Of a stretch of 64,000 nucleotides of DNA, positions 18,039-27,628 are shown piece after piece (the first letter of the stretch is position 1; every line of letters starts with the position of its first letter). The DNA comes from Streptomyces sp. MUM 2J (lineage in GTDB: Bacteria > Actinomycetota > Actinomycetes > Streptomycetales > Streptomycetaceae): contig NZ_JADWYM010000001.1 of assembly GCF_022414535.1 (NCBI RefSeq), forward strand, positions 420,508 to 484,507, read 5' to 3'. The notes below the pieces were generated by a model, which saw only the letters and a list, made by a program, of their open reading frames with translations, was not told the DNA's origin and searched no databases. A program made the translations under genes and the position numbers.

Positions 18039-19461
18039 GCCGGCGGATCGAGTCCGGCCCCCAGGAGCCGGGCGCGTAGGGCTCGACCGGCGGTGGGTCG
18101 TCCAGCAGGGGGGTGGCCGCCTCCCAGAGCCGTTCGATGCCGTCCGAGCGGGTGAACAGGGCCTGGTCACCCAGCATGGCGTCCAGGATCAGCCGCTCGT
18201 AGCCCTCCAGCGCGTGGTCCTGGTCGTACGAGCCCGCGTACCGGAAGACCATCTCGACCCTCTCCAGGCGCATTGCGGGCCCGGGTTCCTTGGCGAGGAA
18301 GCGGGCGGTGATGCCACCGGGATCGTCGAAGTCGACCACCAGTTCGTTGGCGCGCCGGCCGGCGCCGTGCCCGGAGTCCAGCGGGAACATGCGCAGCACC
18401 GGTTCGCGGAAGCCCAGGGTCACCAGGTGCCGGCCCTGGGCGAGGGACTTGCCGGACCTCAGGAAGAAGGGCACGCCGGCCCACCGCCAGTTGTCCAGTT
18501 CGGCGCGCAGGGCCACGAAGGTCTCGGTGTCCGAGTGCGGGTCCACTCCCGGTTCGTCGCGGTAGCCGGTGTACTGGCCGCGGACGACGTGGGCCGGGTC
18601 CAGCGGTCGCAGGGACTGGAAGACCTTCTCCTTCTCGTCCCGCAGCGCGTGGGCCTCCAGCGAGGTCGGGGGCTCCATCGCCACGAAACCCATGAGCTGG
18701 AAGAGATGGGTGACGATCATGTCCCGGAAGGTGCCGGTTCCTTCGAAGAAGCGGGACCGGCCCTCGATGCCGATGCTCTCCGGCACGTCGATCACGACGT
18801 GGCTGATGTGGTTGCGGTTCCAGACGGGCTCGACCAGGCCGTTGGCGAACCGCAGGGCCAGGATGTTGTCGACCGACTCCTTGCCGAGGAAGTGGTCGAT
18901 GCGGAAGACCCTCGACTCGTCGAAGACGGCGTGGACCGTGGCGTTCAGGGCCCGCGCGGACGGCAGGTCGGTGCCGAACGGCTTCTCCACGATCACGCGC
19001 GCGTCCTGTGCGAGTCCCGAATCGCCGAGCAGGCCGACGACGGAGGAGAAGGCGGCCGGGGGCACGGCCAGGTGGAAGAGCCGGCGCGGGCGGCCGCCCA
19101 GGACCTGCTCCGCCCGGTGCACGGCGTCCAGCAGCGGCTGCGGATCCTCGGGGTCCGCGGCGCCGAAACCGAGGGTCTCCTCGAACGCCTCCCACGCCTC
19201 GCCCTGCGGCTTCGACCGGCCGAACTCGGCCACCGCGTCGCGGGCGTGGGCACGGAAGTCGTCGTCGTCGAGGGCGACGGCGGCGGGTGCGGAGCCCACT
19301 ACCCGATAATGCTCGGGCATCAGCCCGGCGACGGCGAGATGGAACAGTCCCGGCAGCAGTTTGCGGCGGGCGAGGTCCCCGGTCGCGCCGAAGAGCACGA
19401 TCACATGGGGGTCCGGGCGCCTCTCCGGGGGCGCGGTGCGGGTCGGGGCGGGCCGGGTCAC
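17998..19461 (-). CDS. zwf: Glucose-6-phosphate 1-dehydrogenase
   Basis: This enzyme oxidises glucose-6-phosphate to 6-phosphogluconolactone, usually with NADP+, the entry of the oxidative pentose phosphate pathway. The product is 487 aa from a GTG at 19461, 3 nt after the gnd stop. The nucleotide-binding motif [10 protein letters not shown] is at residues 25-34. The active-site signature RIDHFLGKE is at 177-185 with H180 and K184. The pair gnd-zwf is clearly one operon. Streptomyces usually have further zwf copies elsewhere; this one sits in an accessory block and probably serves a special condition. Its 3' end overlaps cydB by 41 bp. Confidence 0.94.
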   Translation of the reverse strand: MTRPAPTRTAPPERRPDPHVIVLFGATGDLARRKLLPGLFHLAVAGLMPEHYRVVGSAPAAVALDDDDFRAHARDAVAEFGRSKPQGEAWEAFEETLGFGAADPEDPQPLLDAVHRAEQVLGGRPRRLFHLAVPPAAFSSVVGLLGDSGLAQDARVIVEKPFGTDLPSARALNATVHAVFDESRVFRIDHFLGKESVDNILALRFANGLVEPVWNRNHISHVVIDVPESIGIEGRSRFFEGTGTFRDMIVTHLFQLMGFVAMEPPTSLEAHALRDEKEKVFQSLRPLDPAHVVRGQYTGYRDEPGVDPHSDTETFVALRAELDNWRWAGVPFFLRSGKSLAQGRHLVTLGFREPVLRMFPLDSGHGAGRRANELVVDFDDPGGITARFLAKEPGPAMRLERVEMVFRYAGSYDQDHALEGYERLILDAMLGDQALFTRSDGIERLWEAATPLLDDPPPVEPYAPGSWGPDSIRRLIAPYRWSPQDPR

Positions 19462-19464
19462 GGT

Positions 19465-20496
19465 TCAGCCCGCCTTCTCGGCGTGCCCGCCGAACTCGCC
19501 GCGCATCGCCGACAGCAGTTTGCCGGTGAACTCGCCCAGCCCGCGCGAGGCGTAGCGCTCGTAGAGGGCTGCGGTGATCACCGGTGCGGGCACGCTCTCG
19601 TCCACCGCCGCCTGCACTGTCCAGCGGCCTTCGCCGGAGTCGGAGACGCGGCCGGCGAACGCGTCCAGTTCCGGCGACCGGGCCAGTGCGTCGGCGATCA
19701 GGTCGACCAGCCAGGAGCCGACGACGGAGCCGCGCCGCCACACCTCGGCGACCTCGGCGACGTCGATGTCGTAGGCGTAGGCGTCGGGGTCCCGCAGCGG
19801 GGCGGTCTCGGCGTCGACCGTGCGGTCGCGCAGTCCCGCGTCGGCGTGCTCGATGATGCTCAGCCCCTCGGCGATGGCGGCCATCATCCCGTACTCCACC
19901 CCGTTGTGGACCATCTTCACGAAGTGGCCGGCGCCGTTGGGTCCGCAGTGCAGGTAGCCGTCGGGGGCGGTGCCGGTCGTCGTGGTCCTCCCGGGGGTGG
20001 GTTCCGCGCTGCCCGCGCCCGGGGCGATCGTGCGCAGGAGCGGGTCGAGACGCAGGACCGCCTCCCGGTCTCCACCGACCATCAGGCAGTATCCGCGCTC
20101 CAGGCCCCATACCCCCCCGGAGGTTCCGCAGTCCACGTAGTGGACCCCGCGCGGCCGCAGTTGCCCGGCGCGGGTGATGTCGTCCCGGTAGTAGGAGTTG
20201 CCGCCGTCGATGACGATGTCCTCGGGGTCGAGCATGTCGGCCAGTTCGTCGACGGTGGGCTGCACCACGCCGGCGGGCACCATGAGCCAGATGTTCCGGG
20301 GCCTGCTGAGCCTGCCGACGAGGTCCTTCAGGGAGGACGCGGCGGTGGCGCCCTCCTGTGCCAGTTCCCCGACGGCGTCCGCGTCGAGGTCGTACGCCAC
20401 GCAGCTGTGGCCGTCGCGCATGAGCCGGCGCACCAGGTTCGCGCCCATGCGCCCGAGTCCGACCATGCCGAGTTGCATGGGGGTGTCGGTGGTCAT
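19465..20496 (-). CDS. gnd: 6-phosphogluconate dehydrogenase, decarboxylating (short form)
   Basis: This enzyme converts 6-phosphogluconate to ribulose-5-phosphate and CO2 with NAD(P)H formation. The product is 343 aa from the ATG at 20496, which has GGGGAGG 5 nt upstream. The Rossmann motif GLGRMGANLVRRL is at the start. The catalytic region is GHFVKMVHNGVEYGMMAAIAEG and the substrate motif is YVDCGTSGGVWGLERGYCLM. At about 340 aa it belongs to the short, GntZ-like group rather than the 470-aa form. It is the first gene of a two-gene operon with zwf. Confidence 0.93.
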   Translation of the reverse strand: MTTDTPMQLGMVGLGRMGANLVRRLMRDGHSCVAYDLDADAVGELAQEGATAASSLKDLVGRLSRPRNIWLMVPAGVVQPTVDELADMLDPEDIVIDGGNSYYRDDITRAGQLRPRGVHYVDCGTSGGVWGLERGYCLMVGGDREAVLRLDPLLRTIAPGAGSAEPTPGRTTTTGTAPDGYLHCGPNGAGHFVKMVHNGVEYGMMAAIAEGLSIIEHADAGLRDRTVDAETAPLRDPDAYAYDIDVAEVAEVWRRGSVVGSWLVDLIADALARSPELDAFAGRVSDSGEGRWTVQAAVDESVPAPVITAALYERYASRGLGEFTGKLLSAMRGEFGGHAEKAG

Positions 20497-20840
20497 GTCT
20501 GCCTCCCCGCTGTGCGAGGCGTCCGTGGTGACGCCGGGTTGAGGTGGTTGCGGCACGGTCCGGGGGCCGTGTCCGGCTCGGCGTGCAGCGGTGTGGGGCG
20601 TGCGCAAGCGCGGAAGGGCGCCGGGGCACGGGTGTCATGGGCGGGCAGACGGACGGCGGCTTTCGGTCGCCCGCCCGGGCTGCGGTTCGGACCGGAGGCC
20701 CGCGCCCGCTCCACCTCGCCCCTGTGGCCGGGTCGGTCATGGGCGGCGGTCCGATCTCCTCGGGGCGTCCTGCCCCTCCAGTACACGCGCTTTCGCCGGT
20801 GCCCGCATGTCCATGGCGCACCGGGCCGCGGGCCCGCGGG
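20497..20840. other. Intergenic region between gnd and the stress-protein gene
   Basis: This 344-bp gap lies upstream of gnd and downstream of the universal stress gene, both on the minus strand. It must contain the gnd-zwf promoter. I see no gene and no promoter or terminator strong enough to call. Confidence 0.5.
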
Positions 20841-21677
20841 TCAGGTGTGCGGGACGACGGCGACCGGGCTGGCGGCATGGTGGATCACCGCGTGGGCGAC
20901 GGCCCCGATGTGACCGCGCAGCGCATGCCCGCGACGGCGGCCCACGACCACGATCGCGGAACCGGTCGCGGCCTGGATCAGGTGGCCGGCCGCGCGTCCG
21001 GCGGTGGCCACCAGCTCCACCTTCACCTCGGGGAAGCGCTCGCGGACGGACCGCACCGCCTCGCCCAGCGCCTCCTTGCCCGCCTCCTCGGCCGCGCTTC
21101 CCCCGCCGTGCGGGTGCAGGGGGGTCAGGTGCCAGGTGTGCACGACGCGGACGGGTGCGGAGCGCCGGGCCGCGAAGGCGAAGGCGAAGGCGAGGAGTTC
21201 CTCGCCGGGCGACAGGATGTCCAGGCCCACGACGACAGCGCCGTCGCCGTCGGGTGTGCTCTCGCGCACCAGGACGACGGGGCTGTCCGCCTCCGCCGCC
21301 ACCGCCTGGCCCACGGACCCGGCCGTGAAGCCCGTGCCGGCGCTGAAGCCGTGCGAGCCGAGGACGACGAGGTCTGCGTGGGCGGAGGCGGACAGCAACA
21401 CGCCGGCGGGCGCGTCCTCGATCTCCTCGGTGCTGGTGGTGAGGGAGGTCCGGCGGGAGCGGGCCCGATCCGTCATGGCGCCCAGCAGGTCCCGTGCGCG
21501 CTCGGCCCGCACGTCGCGGGCCGGCTGGACGGCCACCACGACGGGGTGCTCCTGCCAGAGCGAGGCGTTCACCAGGCGCAGTTCGGCGCCCCGTAGCGCG
21601 GCTTCGTCCGCGGCCCAGTCCACCGCCGTCACGCTCTCCTCGGAGCCGTCCACTCCCACCACGACGCGTCCCGACAT
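20841..21677 (-). CDS. Universal stress protein, two UspA domains
   Basis: This is a cytoplasmic stress protein of 278 aa with two tandem UspA domains. Domain 1 starts MSGRVVVGVDGSEESVTAVD and ends with the ATP-loop form VVLGSHGFSAGTGFTAGSVG. Domain 2 starts GAVVVGLDILSPGEELLAFA and ends VVVGRRRGHALRGHIGAVAH. Domain 1 keeps a G-2x-G-9x-G-type nucleotide loop; domain 2 is less regular. GGAGGAGAGG precedes the ATG. In actinobacteria such double-Usp proteins are typical of hypoxia or dormancy regulons; that role is an inference from the neighbouring bd oxidase and pentose phosphate genes. Confidence 0.92.
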   Translation of the reverse strand: MSGRVVVGVDGSEESVTAVDWAADEAALRGAELRLVNASLWQEHPVVVAVQPARDVRAERARDLLGAMTDRARSRRTSLTTSTEEIEDAPAGVLLSASAHADLVVLGSHGFSAGTGFTAGSVGQAVAAEADSPVVLVRESTPDGDGAVVVGLDILSPGEELLAFAFAFAARRSAPVRVVHTWHLTPLHPHGGGSAAEEAGKEALGEAVRSVRERFPEVKVELVATAGRAAGHLIQAATGSAIVVVGRRRGHALRGHIGAVAHAVIHHAASPVAVVPHT

Positions 21678-21970
21678 GACTGCCTCTCCTCCGGTAGGGG
21701 TCTTCCTCTGGTGACCGTTTCGGAGCCTGACCCGGGAATCCCGCGCAGCGAGACCGACGTCCGCAAATCATGCTATTTCGGTCCTGCGGATCGGGCCATC
21801 CCGGACCTGCCACCAGGTGGCCCCCGCAGCACCGAAGGGGCTCACCGCTCCTGCCCGGGGACGCACCGACCAGCCCTGGGAAGGCAGGGGGCCGGAACAC
21901 ACGGCGGCAGAGCGGCTCGGCCTCCTCCCCGGCCCCCACCCCTCCCGCTGCCCGCGTCGGCGGGCCCCTC

Positions 21971-22378
21971 TCAGGCCCCGCCGCCCGGCGCCCACCCCTG
22001 CCGCCGCAGCACCGCCGCCACGTCCGGGGCCTCGTAGTGCTCCCCCTTGAGGACCTTGCCGTCGGCGCGGCGGGCCACCTGGCCGCCCGGGCCCAGCTTG
22101 GTCATGTTCGAACGGTGAATCTCGGCGATCACCTGGTCGAGGTCGATGCCGTGGACGAGAGCGGTGCCGTACGCGACGTAGACGACGTCGGCCAGCTCGT
22201 GCGCAAGCCGGTCGAGCGGGCCGGTGACCTCGACCTCGGCGACCTCCGCGGCCTCCTCGGCGAGCAGCTCGCCGCGGTGCGCCGCCAGCTCGGGCGACAC
22301 CTCCGTCGGCGTGCTGCGGGCGGCGAGCCCGAAGGCGCGGTGGAACTCACGGACCAGTTCGGCGGGCGAGGAACTCAT
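21971..22378 (-). CDS. MazG-like nucleotide pyrophosphohydrolase
   Basis: This is a small all-alpha NTP pyrophosphohydrolase of 135 aa from the ATG at 22378. The metal-binding acidic pattern is visible as LLAEEAAEVAEV (ExxE) and RLAHELADVVYVAYG (ExxD). The C-terminal signature is AEIHRSNMTKLGPGGQ followed by ADGKVLKG and YEAPD. It could sanitise nucleotide pools or act on a modified nucleotide. An in-frame upstream start exists at 22402. The gene resumes the conserved gene order after the accessory block. Confidence 0.82.
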   Translation of the reverse strand: MSSSPAELVREFHRAFGLAARSTPTEVSPELAAHRGELLAEEAAEVAEVEVTGPLDRLAHELADVVYVAYGTALVHGIDLDQVIAEIHRSNMTKLGPGGQVARRADGKVLKGEHYEAPDVAAVLRRQGWAPGGGA

Positions 22379-22465
22379 GGAGCCGACTGTAACGACCGTC
22401 ACCGGCAGCGCCCCTCCGGGCTCCGGCCCTGGTCAGGGCGGCCCCGGCCTGGCAGGATCGCCCGC

Positions 22466-23464
22466 ATGTCCGCACATCTCCCGCACATCGGCAGACGCCG
22501 GGCCCTCCAGGGCGCCGCCGCCGGCGTCGTGACGCTCGGCCTGCTGCTGTGGTGGCTGCTGCCCCTGGGCGAGCAGCCTCCGCGCGGCCGGATCACGATC
22601 AGCACCGGCACGGCGAGCGGGGTCTACCAGGACTACGGACGGCGGCTGCGCAGCGCGCTCGCCCAGGACATGCCCAACCTGACGGTACGGCTGCTGAGCA
22701 GCGAGGGGTCACAGGAGAACGTCACCCGGCTCGCGACCGGTGAGGCCGACTTCACCATCGCCGCGGCCGACGCGGTGAGCACGTACGAACTGCGCCACGG
22801 GCCCGGGGCGGACCGGCTGCGTGGCGTGGCCCGCCTGTACGACGACTACGTGCAGCTCGTCGTCCCACGCGACTCCGACATCAGGTCGATCGCCGACCTG
22901 CGGGGCAGACGGGTGGCGATCGGCCCGCCGGAGTCCGGTGTACGGCTCATCGCCGACCGGCTGCTGCAGGCCGCGGGCATCGACTCGGGCAAGGACATCG
23001 AGCCGGAGGCGGACGGCATCGCCCGCGCACCGGGGCGGCTGGAGCACGGCGCGATCGACGCCTTCTTCTGGTCGGGCGGTCTGCCGACGAACGGGGTACG
23101 CCAGCTCGCGGAGTCCTTTCCCGTGCGGTTCGTGCCGATCGACGCGGACCTCGTCGCCAGGCTGCACCGCGACGGCGGTGCCACGCGCTACTACCGCGCC
23201 ACGAACATGCCCGAGTCTGCCTACCCCAGCGTGCAGAACGGCGCCCCCGTCGCCACGATGGCGGTCTCCAACCTGCTGATCACCCGCACGGACGTGGATC
23301 CCCGGCTGACCGAGTGGCTGACCCGCACGGTGATCAGGAGCCGCGACCACATCGGCGCGCACGTGCACTCCGCGCAGCTGGTCGACGTGCGCACGGCCAT
23401 CTACACCGACCCCCTCCCACTGCACCAGGGCGCACGGCGCTACTACCGGTCGGTCAAGCCGTAG
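22466..23464 (+). CDS. TAXI-family TRAP-type solute-binding protein
   Basis: This extracytoplasmic binding protein of 332 aa has an N-terminal hydrophobic anchor (ALQGAAAGVVTLGLLLWWLL) behind arginines. The TAXI signature is ITISTGTASGVYQDYGRRL, followed by VRLLSSEGSQENVTRLATGE and VAIGPPESGVRLIADRLL. No TRAP permease genes are nearby, so it is an orphan. It converges on the gluK kinase gene and lies beside the glutamate system. A TAXI protein of Thermus binds glutamate/glutamine, so a role in sensing rather than uptake is worth considering, but this is inference. Confidence 0.85.
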   Translation: MSAHLPHIGRRRALQGAAAGVVTLGLLLWWLLPLGEQPPRGRITISTGTASGVYQDYGRRLRSALAQDMPNLTVRLLSSEGSQENVTRLATGEADFTIAAADAVSTYELRHGPGADRLRGVARLYDDYVQLVVPRDSDIRSIADLRGRRVAIGPPESGVRLIADRLLQAAGIDSGKDIEPEADGIARAPGRLEHGAIDAFFWSGGLPTNGVRQLAESFPVRFVPIDADLVARLHRDGGATRYYRATNMPESAYPSVQNGAPVATMAVSNLLITRTDVDPRLTEWLTRTVIRSRDHIGAHVHSAQLVDVRTAIYTDPLPLHQGARRYYRSVKP

Positions 23465-23491
23465 CGCGGGTCGCTGAGCCGCGCGCCGCGG

Positions 23492-23517
23492 GGGCCGGCC
23501 ACGGGACCGGCCGGCCC
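23492..23517. terminator. Bidirectional hairpin between TAXI gene and gluK
   Basis: GGGCCGGCC (23492-23500) and GGCCGGCCC (23509-23517) form a 9-bp stem with an 8-nt loop between two convergent stop codons. There is no T-tract, as is common in Streptomyces. Confidence 0.5.
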
Positions 23518-23539
23518 ACAGGACCCGGCCGCCGTCCGG

Positions 23540-24946
23540 TCAGGCCGCGGGCCCGCTGCGGGGCACGCTGACGGTCACCGTCAGCCCGTGCGGCTCGTGG
23601 CGGCCGTACGTGATCGAGCCGCCACCCGCCGCGAGCAGCGCCCGGGAGATGGAGAGGCCGAGGCCGGAGCCCTTGATGTTCTGGTGCCGCCCGCTGCGCC
23701 AGAAGCGGTCGCCTATGCGGGCGAGCTCCTCGTCGGTCAGGCCGGGGCCGTGGTCGGAGACGACGACGCAGGAGGTGGCGCCGTCGGCCAGCACCGTGAC
23801 CTCCACGCTCTGCCCCTCGGGCGTGAACTTGACCGCGTTGTCGATCACGGCGTCCAGCGCGGACGACAGGGTGACCGGGTCGGCCCACGCGGTGGTCGGC
23901 GGGCAGTCCCCGGCCAGGCGGACGCCCTTGGCCTCGGCGGCCGGGGCCCAGGCCGCGACGCGCTCGGCGGCGAGCGCGCCGATGTCGGTGGTCTTCAGGT
24001 CCGCCTCGGCGTGCTCGGCCAGGGCGAGGTCGAGCAGGTCGTCCAGGACCCGGGCCAGGCGTTTGCCCTCGGCCTGGACGGAAGCGATCTCCTCGTTCCC
24101 CTCCGGCAGCTCCATGCCGAGCAGTTCGATGCGCAGCAGCAGGGCCGAGAGCGGATTGCGCAGCTGGTGCGAGGCGTCGGCGACGAAGGCACGCTGCTGC
24201 TCCAGCACGTCCTCGACGTTGTCGACCATCTCGTTGAACGACTTCGCCAGCCGCCTGAGTTCGGGGGGACCGCTCGCCACCGCGACGCGTGACTTCAGCC
24301 GCCCGGTGGAGATGTCGTGCGCCGTCGCGTCCAGGATGCGCACGGGACGCAGCACCCAGCCGGTCAGACGCAGCGCGGCGCCGACGGCGAGCAGCATGGC
24401 CGCGACCAGACCGGCGGCGATCACCAGCCAGCCGCGCAGGATCCGCGACCGCATCTGCCCGGTGGGCGAGTCGGTGACCACGACCGCGACGACGTCCCCG
24501 TCCCGGATCACCGGGGAGGCGACCACCAGCCGGCCGCGCTGCCAGGGCCACACCTGGCGCGGATCGTGGCTGCGCCGGCTGAGCAGCGATTCGGCGAAGG
24601 CGCTGCGGACCTCGCCCTCCTCGGGGAGGAAGAAGCCGGCCGGGGCGTGGGCCATCGGACTGTCGGTGCGGTAGAAGACCCCGGCCCGTATGCCGTAGAC
24701 GTCGTGGTAGCTGGCGAGTTCGCGGCTCAGGGTCTCCAGACGGTCGTCCTGGATGTTCCGGCCGGCGGCGCTGGGCGCCTCGGTCACGTACTGGGCGAGG
24801 GCCGCGAAGCGGGCGGTGTCGTCGATCCGGTCGACGACGACCTGCTGCTGCTCGGCCGCGGCACGGCTGATGGCGAGCGGGATGCCGAGGGCGAGCAGCA
24901 CGGCCGCCATCAGGACGATCAGCAGCGGCAGCAGGCGTGTGCGCAA
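23540..24946 (-). CDS. gluK: Sensor histidine kinase of the glutamate system (GluK)
   Basis: This membrane sensor kinase is 468 aa. A first transmembrane helix (residues 5-27) and a second near 171-195 flank an extracytoplasmic sensor of about 145 residues. HAMP follows (WVLRPVRILDATAHDISTGR), then the H-box with H250 (ASHQLRNPLSAL), N-box AVIDNAVKFT, G1 SDHGPGL and G2 [13 protein letters not shown]. The start is a TTG at 24946, 10 nt after the stop of the regulator gene, with GGGGA upstream. The pair is divergent from gluABCD. In S. coelicolor GluR-GluK is reported to sense glutamate and control uptake; the assignment here rests on synteny. Confidence 0.88.
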   Translation of the reverse strand: MRTRLLPLLIVLMAAVLLALGIPLAISRAAAEQQQVVVDRIDDTARFAALAQYVTEAPSAAGRNIQDDRLETLSRELASYHDVYGIRAGVFYRTDSPMAHAPAGFFLPEEGEVRSAFAESLLSRRSHDPRQVWPWQRGRLVVASPVIRDGDVVAVVVTDSPTGQMRSRILRGWLVIAAGLVAAMLLAVGAALRLTGWVLRPVRILDATAHDISTGRLKSRVAVASGPPELRRLAKSFNEMVDNVEDVLEQQRAFVADASHQLRNPLSALLLRIELLGMELPEGNEEIASVQAEGKRLARVLDDLLDLALAEHAEADLKTTDIGALAAERVAAWAPAAEAKGVRLAGDCPPTTAWADPVTLSSALDAVIDNAVKFTPEGQSVEVTVLADGATSCVVVSDHGPGLTDEELARIGDRFWRSGRHQNIKGSGLGLSISRALLAAGGGSITYGRHEPHGLTVTVSVPRSGPAA

Positions 24947-24956
24947 CCGGTCCCCG

Positions 24957-25643
24957 CTAGGTGCCCGGGGCGACGAGGCGGTAGCCGACGCCGCGTACGG
25001 TCTCGATCAGGGCGGGCATGCGCAGCTTGGCGCGCAGTGAGGCGACGTGCACCTCCAGGGTGCGGCCCGTGCCTTCCCAACTGGTGCGCCAGACCTCGCT
25101 GATGATCTGCTCCCGGCGGAAGACGACGCCCGGGCGCTGGGCGAGCAGCGCGAGCAGGTCGAACTCCTTGCGGGTCAGCTGGACGACCGCGCCGTCCACG
25201 GTGACCTGACGGGTGGGCAGCTCTATGAGCACGGAGCCCAGCCGCAGCGCGACCTCGGTGCCGCCCGTGCCGTCCTCCGGCGCGGTGCGCCGGCTGACGG
25301 CGTGGATGCGGGCGAGCAGTTCCCCGGTGTCGTACGGCTTGACCACGTAGTCGTCCGCGCCGAGGTTGAGGCCGTGGATGCGCGAGCGCACGTCGGAGCG
25401 GGCGGTGACCATGATCACCGGGGTGCTCGCGCGCTTGCGGATCCTGCTGCACACCTCGTAGCCGTCCTGGTCGGGCAGCCCCAGGTCGAGCAGGACGACC
25501 CCGAATCCGGGGCCCTCGGGGACCAGCGCCTGCAGGGCCTCCTCGCCGTTGCGCGCGTGCGTGACGTCGAAGCCGTGCCGCGCCAGGACTGCGGACAGCG
25601 CCGCCGCGACGTGGTTGTCGTCCTCGACGAGCAGAAGTCTCAT
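24957..25643 (-). CDS. gluR: OmpR/PhoB-type response regulator (GluR)
   Basis: This is a DNA-binding regulator of 228 aa from the ATG at 25643, with a perfect AAGGAGG 5 nt upstream. The receiver has D53 (VVLLDLGLPDQDG), the conserved threonine in VIMVTA and the lysine in DDYVVKPYD. The winged-helix domain shows LTRKEFDLLALLAQ and LIETVRGVGYRLV. It is the first gene of the gluR-gluK operon and is transcribed away from gluA across a 286-bp control region. Direct control of gluABCD is expected from the arrangement and from work on S. coelicolor. Confidence 0.92.
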   Translation of the reverse strand: MRLLLVEDDNHVAAALSAVLARHGFDVTHARNGEEALQALVPEGPGFGVVLLDLGLPDQDGYEVCSRIRKRASTPVIMVTARSDVRSRIHGLNLGADDYVVKPYDTGELLARIHAVSRRTAPEDGTGGTEVALRLGSVLIELPTRQVTVDGAVVQLTRKEFDLLALLAQRPGVVFRREQIISEVWRTSWEGTGRTLEVHVASLRAKLRMPALIETVRGVGYRLVAPGT

Positions 25644-25844
25644 CCCGGCCTCCTTCGGTTCATCGTCCGTACGGTCTCGATCGCTCTGATCACGCGTGCA
25701 CGCGCGCGCGACCATGGCAGTCACGCTGATGGAGGACGACGCCGTCAAGGGGGTTCCGGTTGCGCGCGGCTTCCGTTATCCGGACGATACGTCCGCAGGT
25801 GACAAGTGCTACGACACGTGTCCGATTGCTATCGGATCGTGATG

Positions 25845-25862
25845 CTCAGATTCCCCTCAGAT
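25845..25862. promoter_or_regulatory. Tandem CTCAGAT repeats, candidate GluR-type operator
   Basis: CTCAGAT occurs at 25845-25851 and again at 25856-25862, an 11-bp period, i.e. one helical turn, as in PhoB/OmpR-class tandem sites. The second copy ends 3 bp before a candidate -35 of gluA. Confidence 0.45.
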
Positions 25863-25865
25863 GTA

Positions 25866-25895
25866 ATGACGCTGGTCGGGAAGGCCCTCTACTGT
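25866..25895 (+). promoter_or_regulatory. Candidate gluABCD promoter
   Basis: A -35-like ATGACG (25866-25871) and -10-like TACTGT (25890-25895) are 18 bp apart. The -35 is poor, consistent with an activator bound at the direct repeats just upstream. A GTCCTCC/GGAGGAC hairpin (25894-25915) overlaps the likely start of the leader. Confidence 0.35.
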
Positions 25896-25929
25896 CCTCC
25901 GAAACCGAGGAGGACGGAGCCCAGAAGCG

Positions 25930-26706
<777 letters not shown>

Positions 26707-26769
26707 CCGGCCGGGCCCCTCGCCCCGAGAGCCCGGTCCGCCACTCCCATCACGCAAAGGATGTCCAGC

Positions 26770-27597
26770 ATGAACCTCCGCAAGGTCACTGCGGCCTCGG
26801 CCGTCGCGCTCACCCTCGCCCTCACCGCCACCGCCTGCGGCGGTGACTCCGACAGCGGAAGCGGCGGCGGCGGAGGCAAGATCACCATCGGCATCAAGGT
26901 CGACCAGCCCGGTCTGGGCCAGGAGACCCCCGACGGCTACAAGGGCTTCGACATCGACGTCGCGAAGTACGTGGCCAAGCAGCTCGGCTACGACGAGAGC
27001 GACATCACGTGGAAGGAAGCCCCGAGCAAGGAGCGCGAGAACCTGCTCCGGCGCGGTGACGTCGACTTCATCGTCGCCACGTACTCGATCACGGACCAGC
27101 GCAAGGAGAAGGTGTCCTTCGCCGGCCCGTACTTCCTGGCCCACCAGGACCTGCTGATCCGGACGAAGGACAACGTCAAGTCCGGTGACGACCTGAACAA
27201 GAAGAAGCTCTGCTCGGTCACCGGCTCCACCTCCGCGCAGAACGTGAAGAAGAAGTTCGCGCCCGACTCCCAGCTGCAGGAGTACGGCGGCTACTCGGAG
27301 TGCCTCAGCGGCCTGGAGAGCGGTGCGGTCGACGCACTCACCACGGACGACTCGATCCTCGCCGGCTACGCCGCGCAGCAGCAGTACCAGGGCAAGTTCA
27401 AGCTCGCCGGGCTCAACCTGAGCGACGAGTACTACGGCATCGGCATCAAGAAGGGCGACACCGAACTCCAGGGCAAGATCAACGACGCCCTCAAGAAGAT
27501 GGAGGACGACGGCTCCTGGGAGAAGGCGGTCAAGGCCAACTTCGGTCCGGCCAACTACGACTTCGAGCCCGCTCCGCAGATCACCGAGCAGGGCTGA
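26770..27597 (+). CDS. gluB: Glutamate-binding lipoprotein GluB
   Basis: This extracytoplasmic receptor of the glutamate ABC transporter is 275 aa from the ATG at 26770, chosen because AAAGGA lies 8 nt upstream. A second ATG at 26761 is in frame but sits on that sequence. The signal peptide ends with lipobox TATAC, lipid-anchor C23. A Gly/Ser linker leads into a type-2 periplasmic binding fold (ITIGIKVDQPGLG, GYKGFDIDVAKYVAKQLGY, DFIVATYSITDQRKEKV, CSVTGSTSAQNV). It is followed by a strong hairpin before gluC. Confidence 0.94.
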   Translation: MNLRKVTAASAVALTLALTATACGGDSDSGSGGGGGKITIGIKVDQPGLGQETPDGYKGFDIDVAKYVAKQLGYDESDITWKEAPSKERENLLRRGDVDFIVATYSITDQRKEKVSFAGPYFLAHQDLLIRTKDNVKSGDDLNKKKLCSVTGSTSAQNVKKKFAPDSQLQEYGGYSECLSGLESGAVDALTTDDSILAGYAAQQQYQGKFKLAGLNLSDEYYGIGIKKGDTELQGKINDALKKMEDDGSWEKAVKANFGPANYDFEPAPQITEQG

Positions 27598-27628
27598 CGG
27601 CTCCCGGTGACCCCGGGACAACGGCTCG

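Noticed and set aside
18167..20913. Open frames of about 900 codons on both strands across zwf and gnd
   Set aside because: They are Arg/Gly/Pro-rich shadow frames; zwf and gnd have complete catalytic motifs in the chosen frames.
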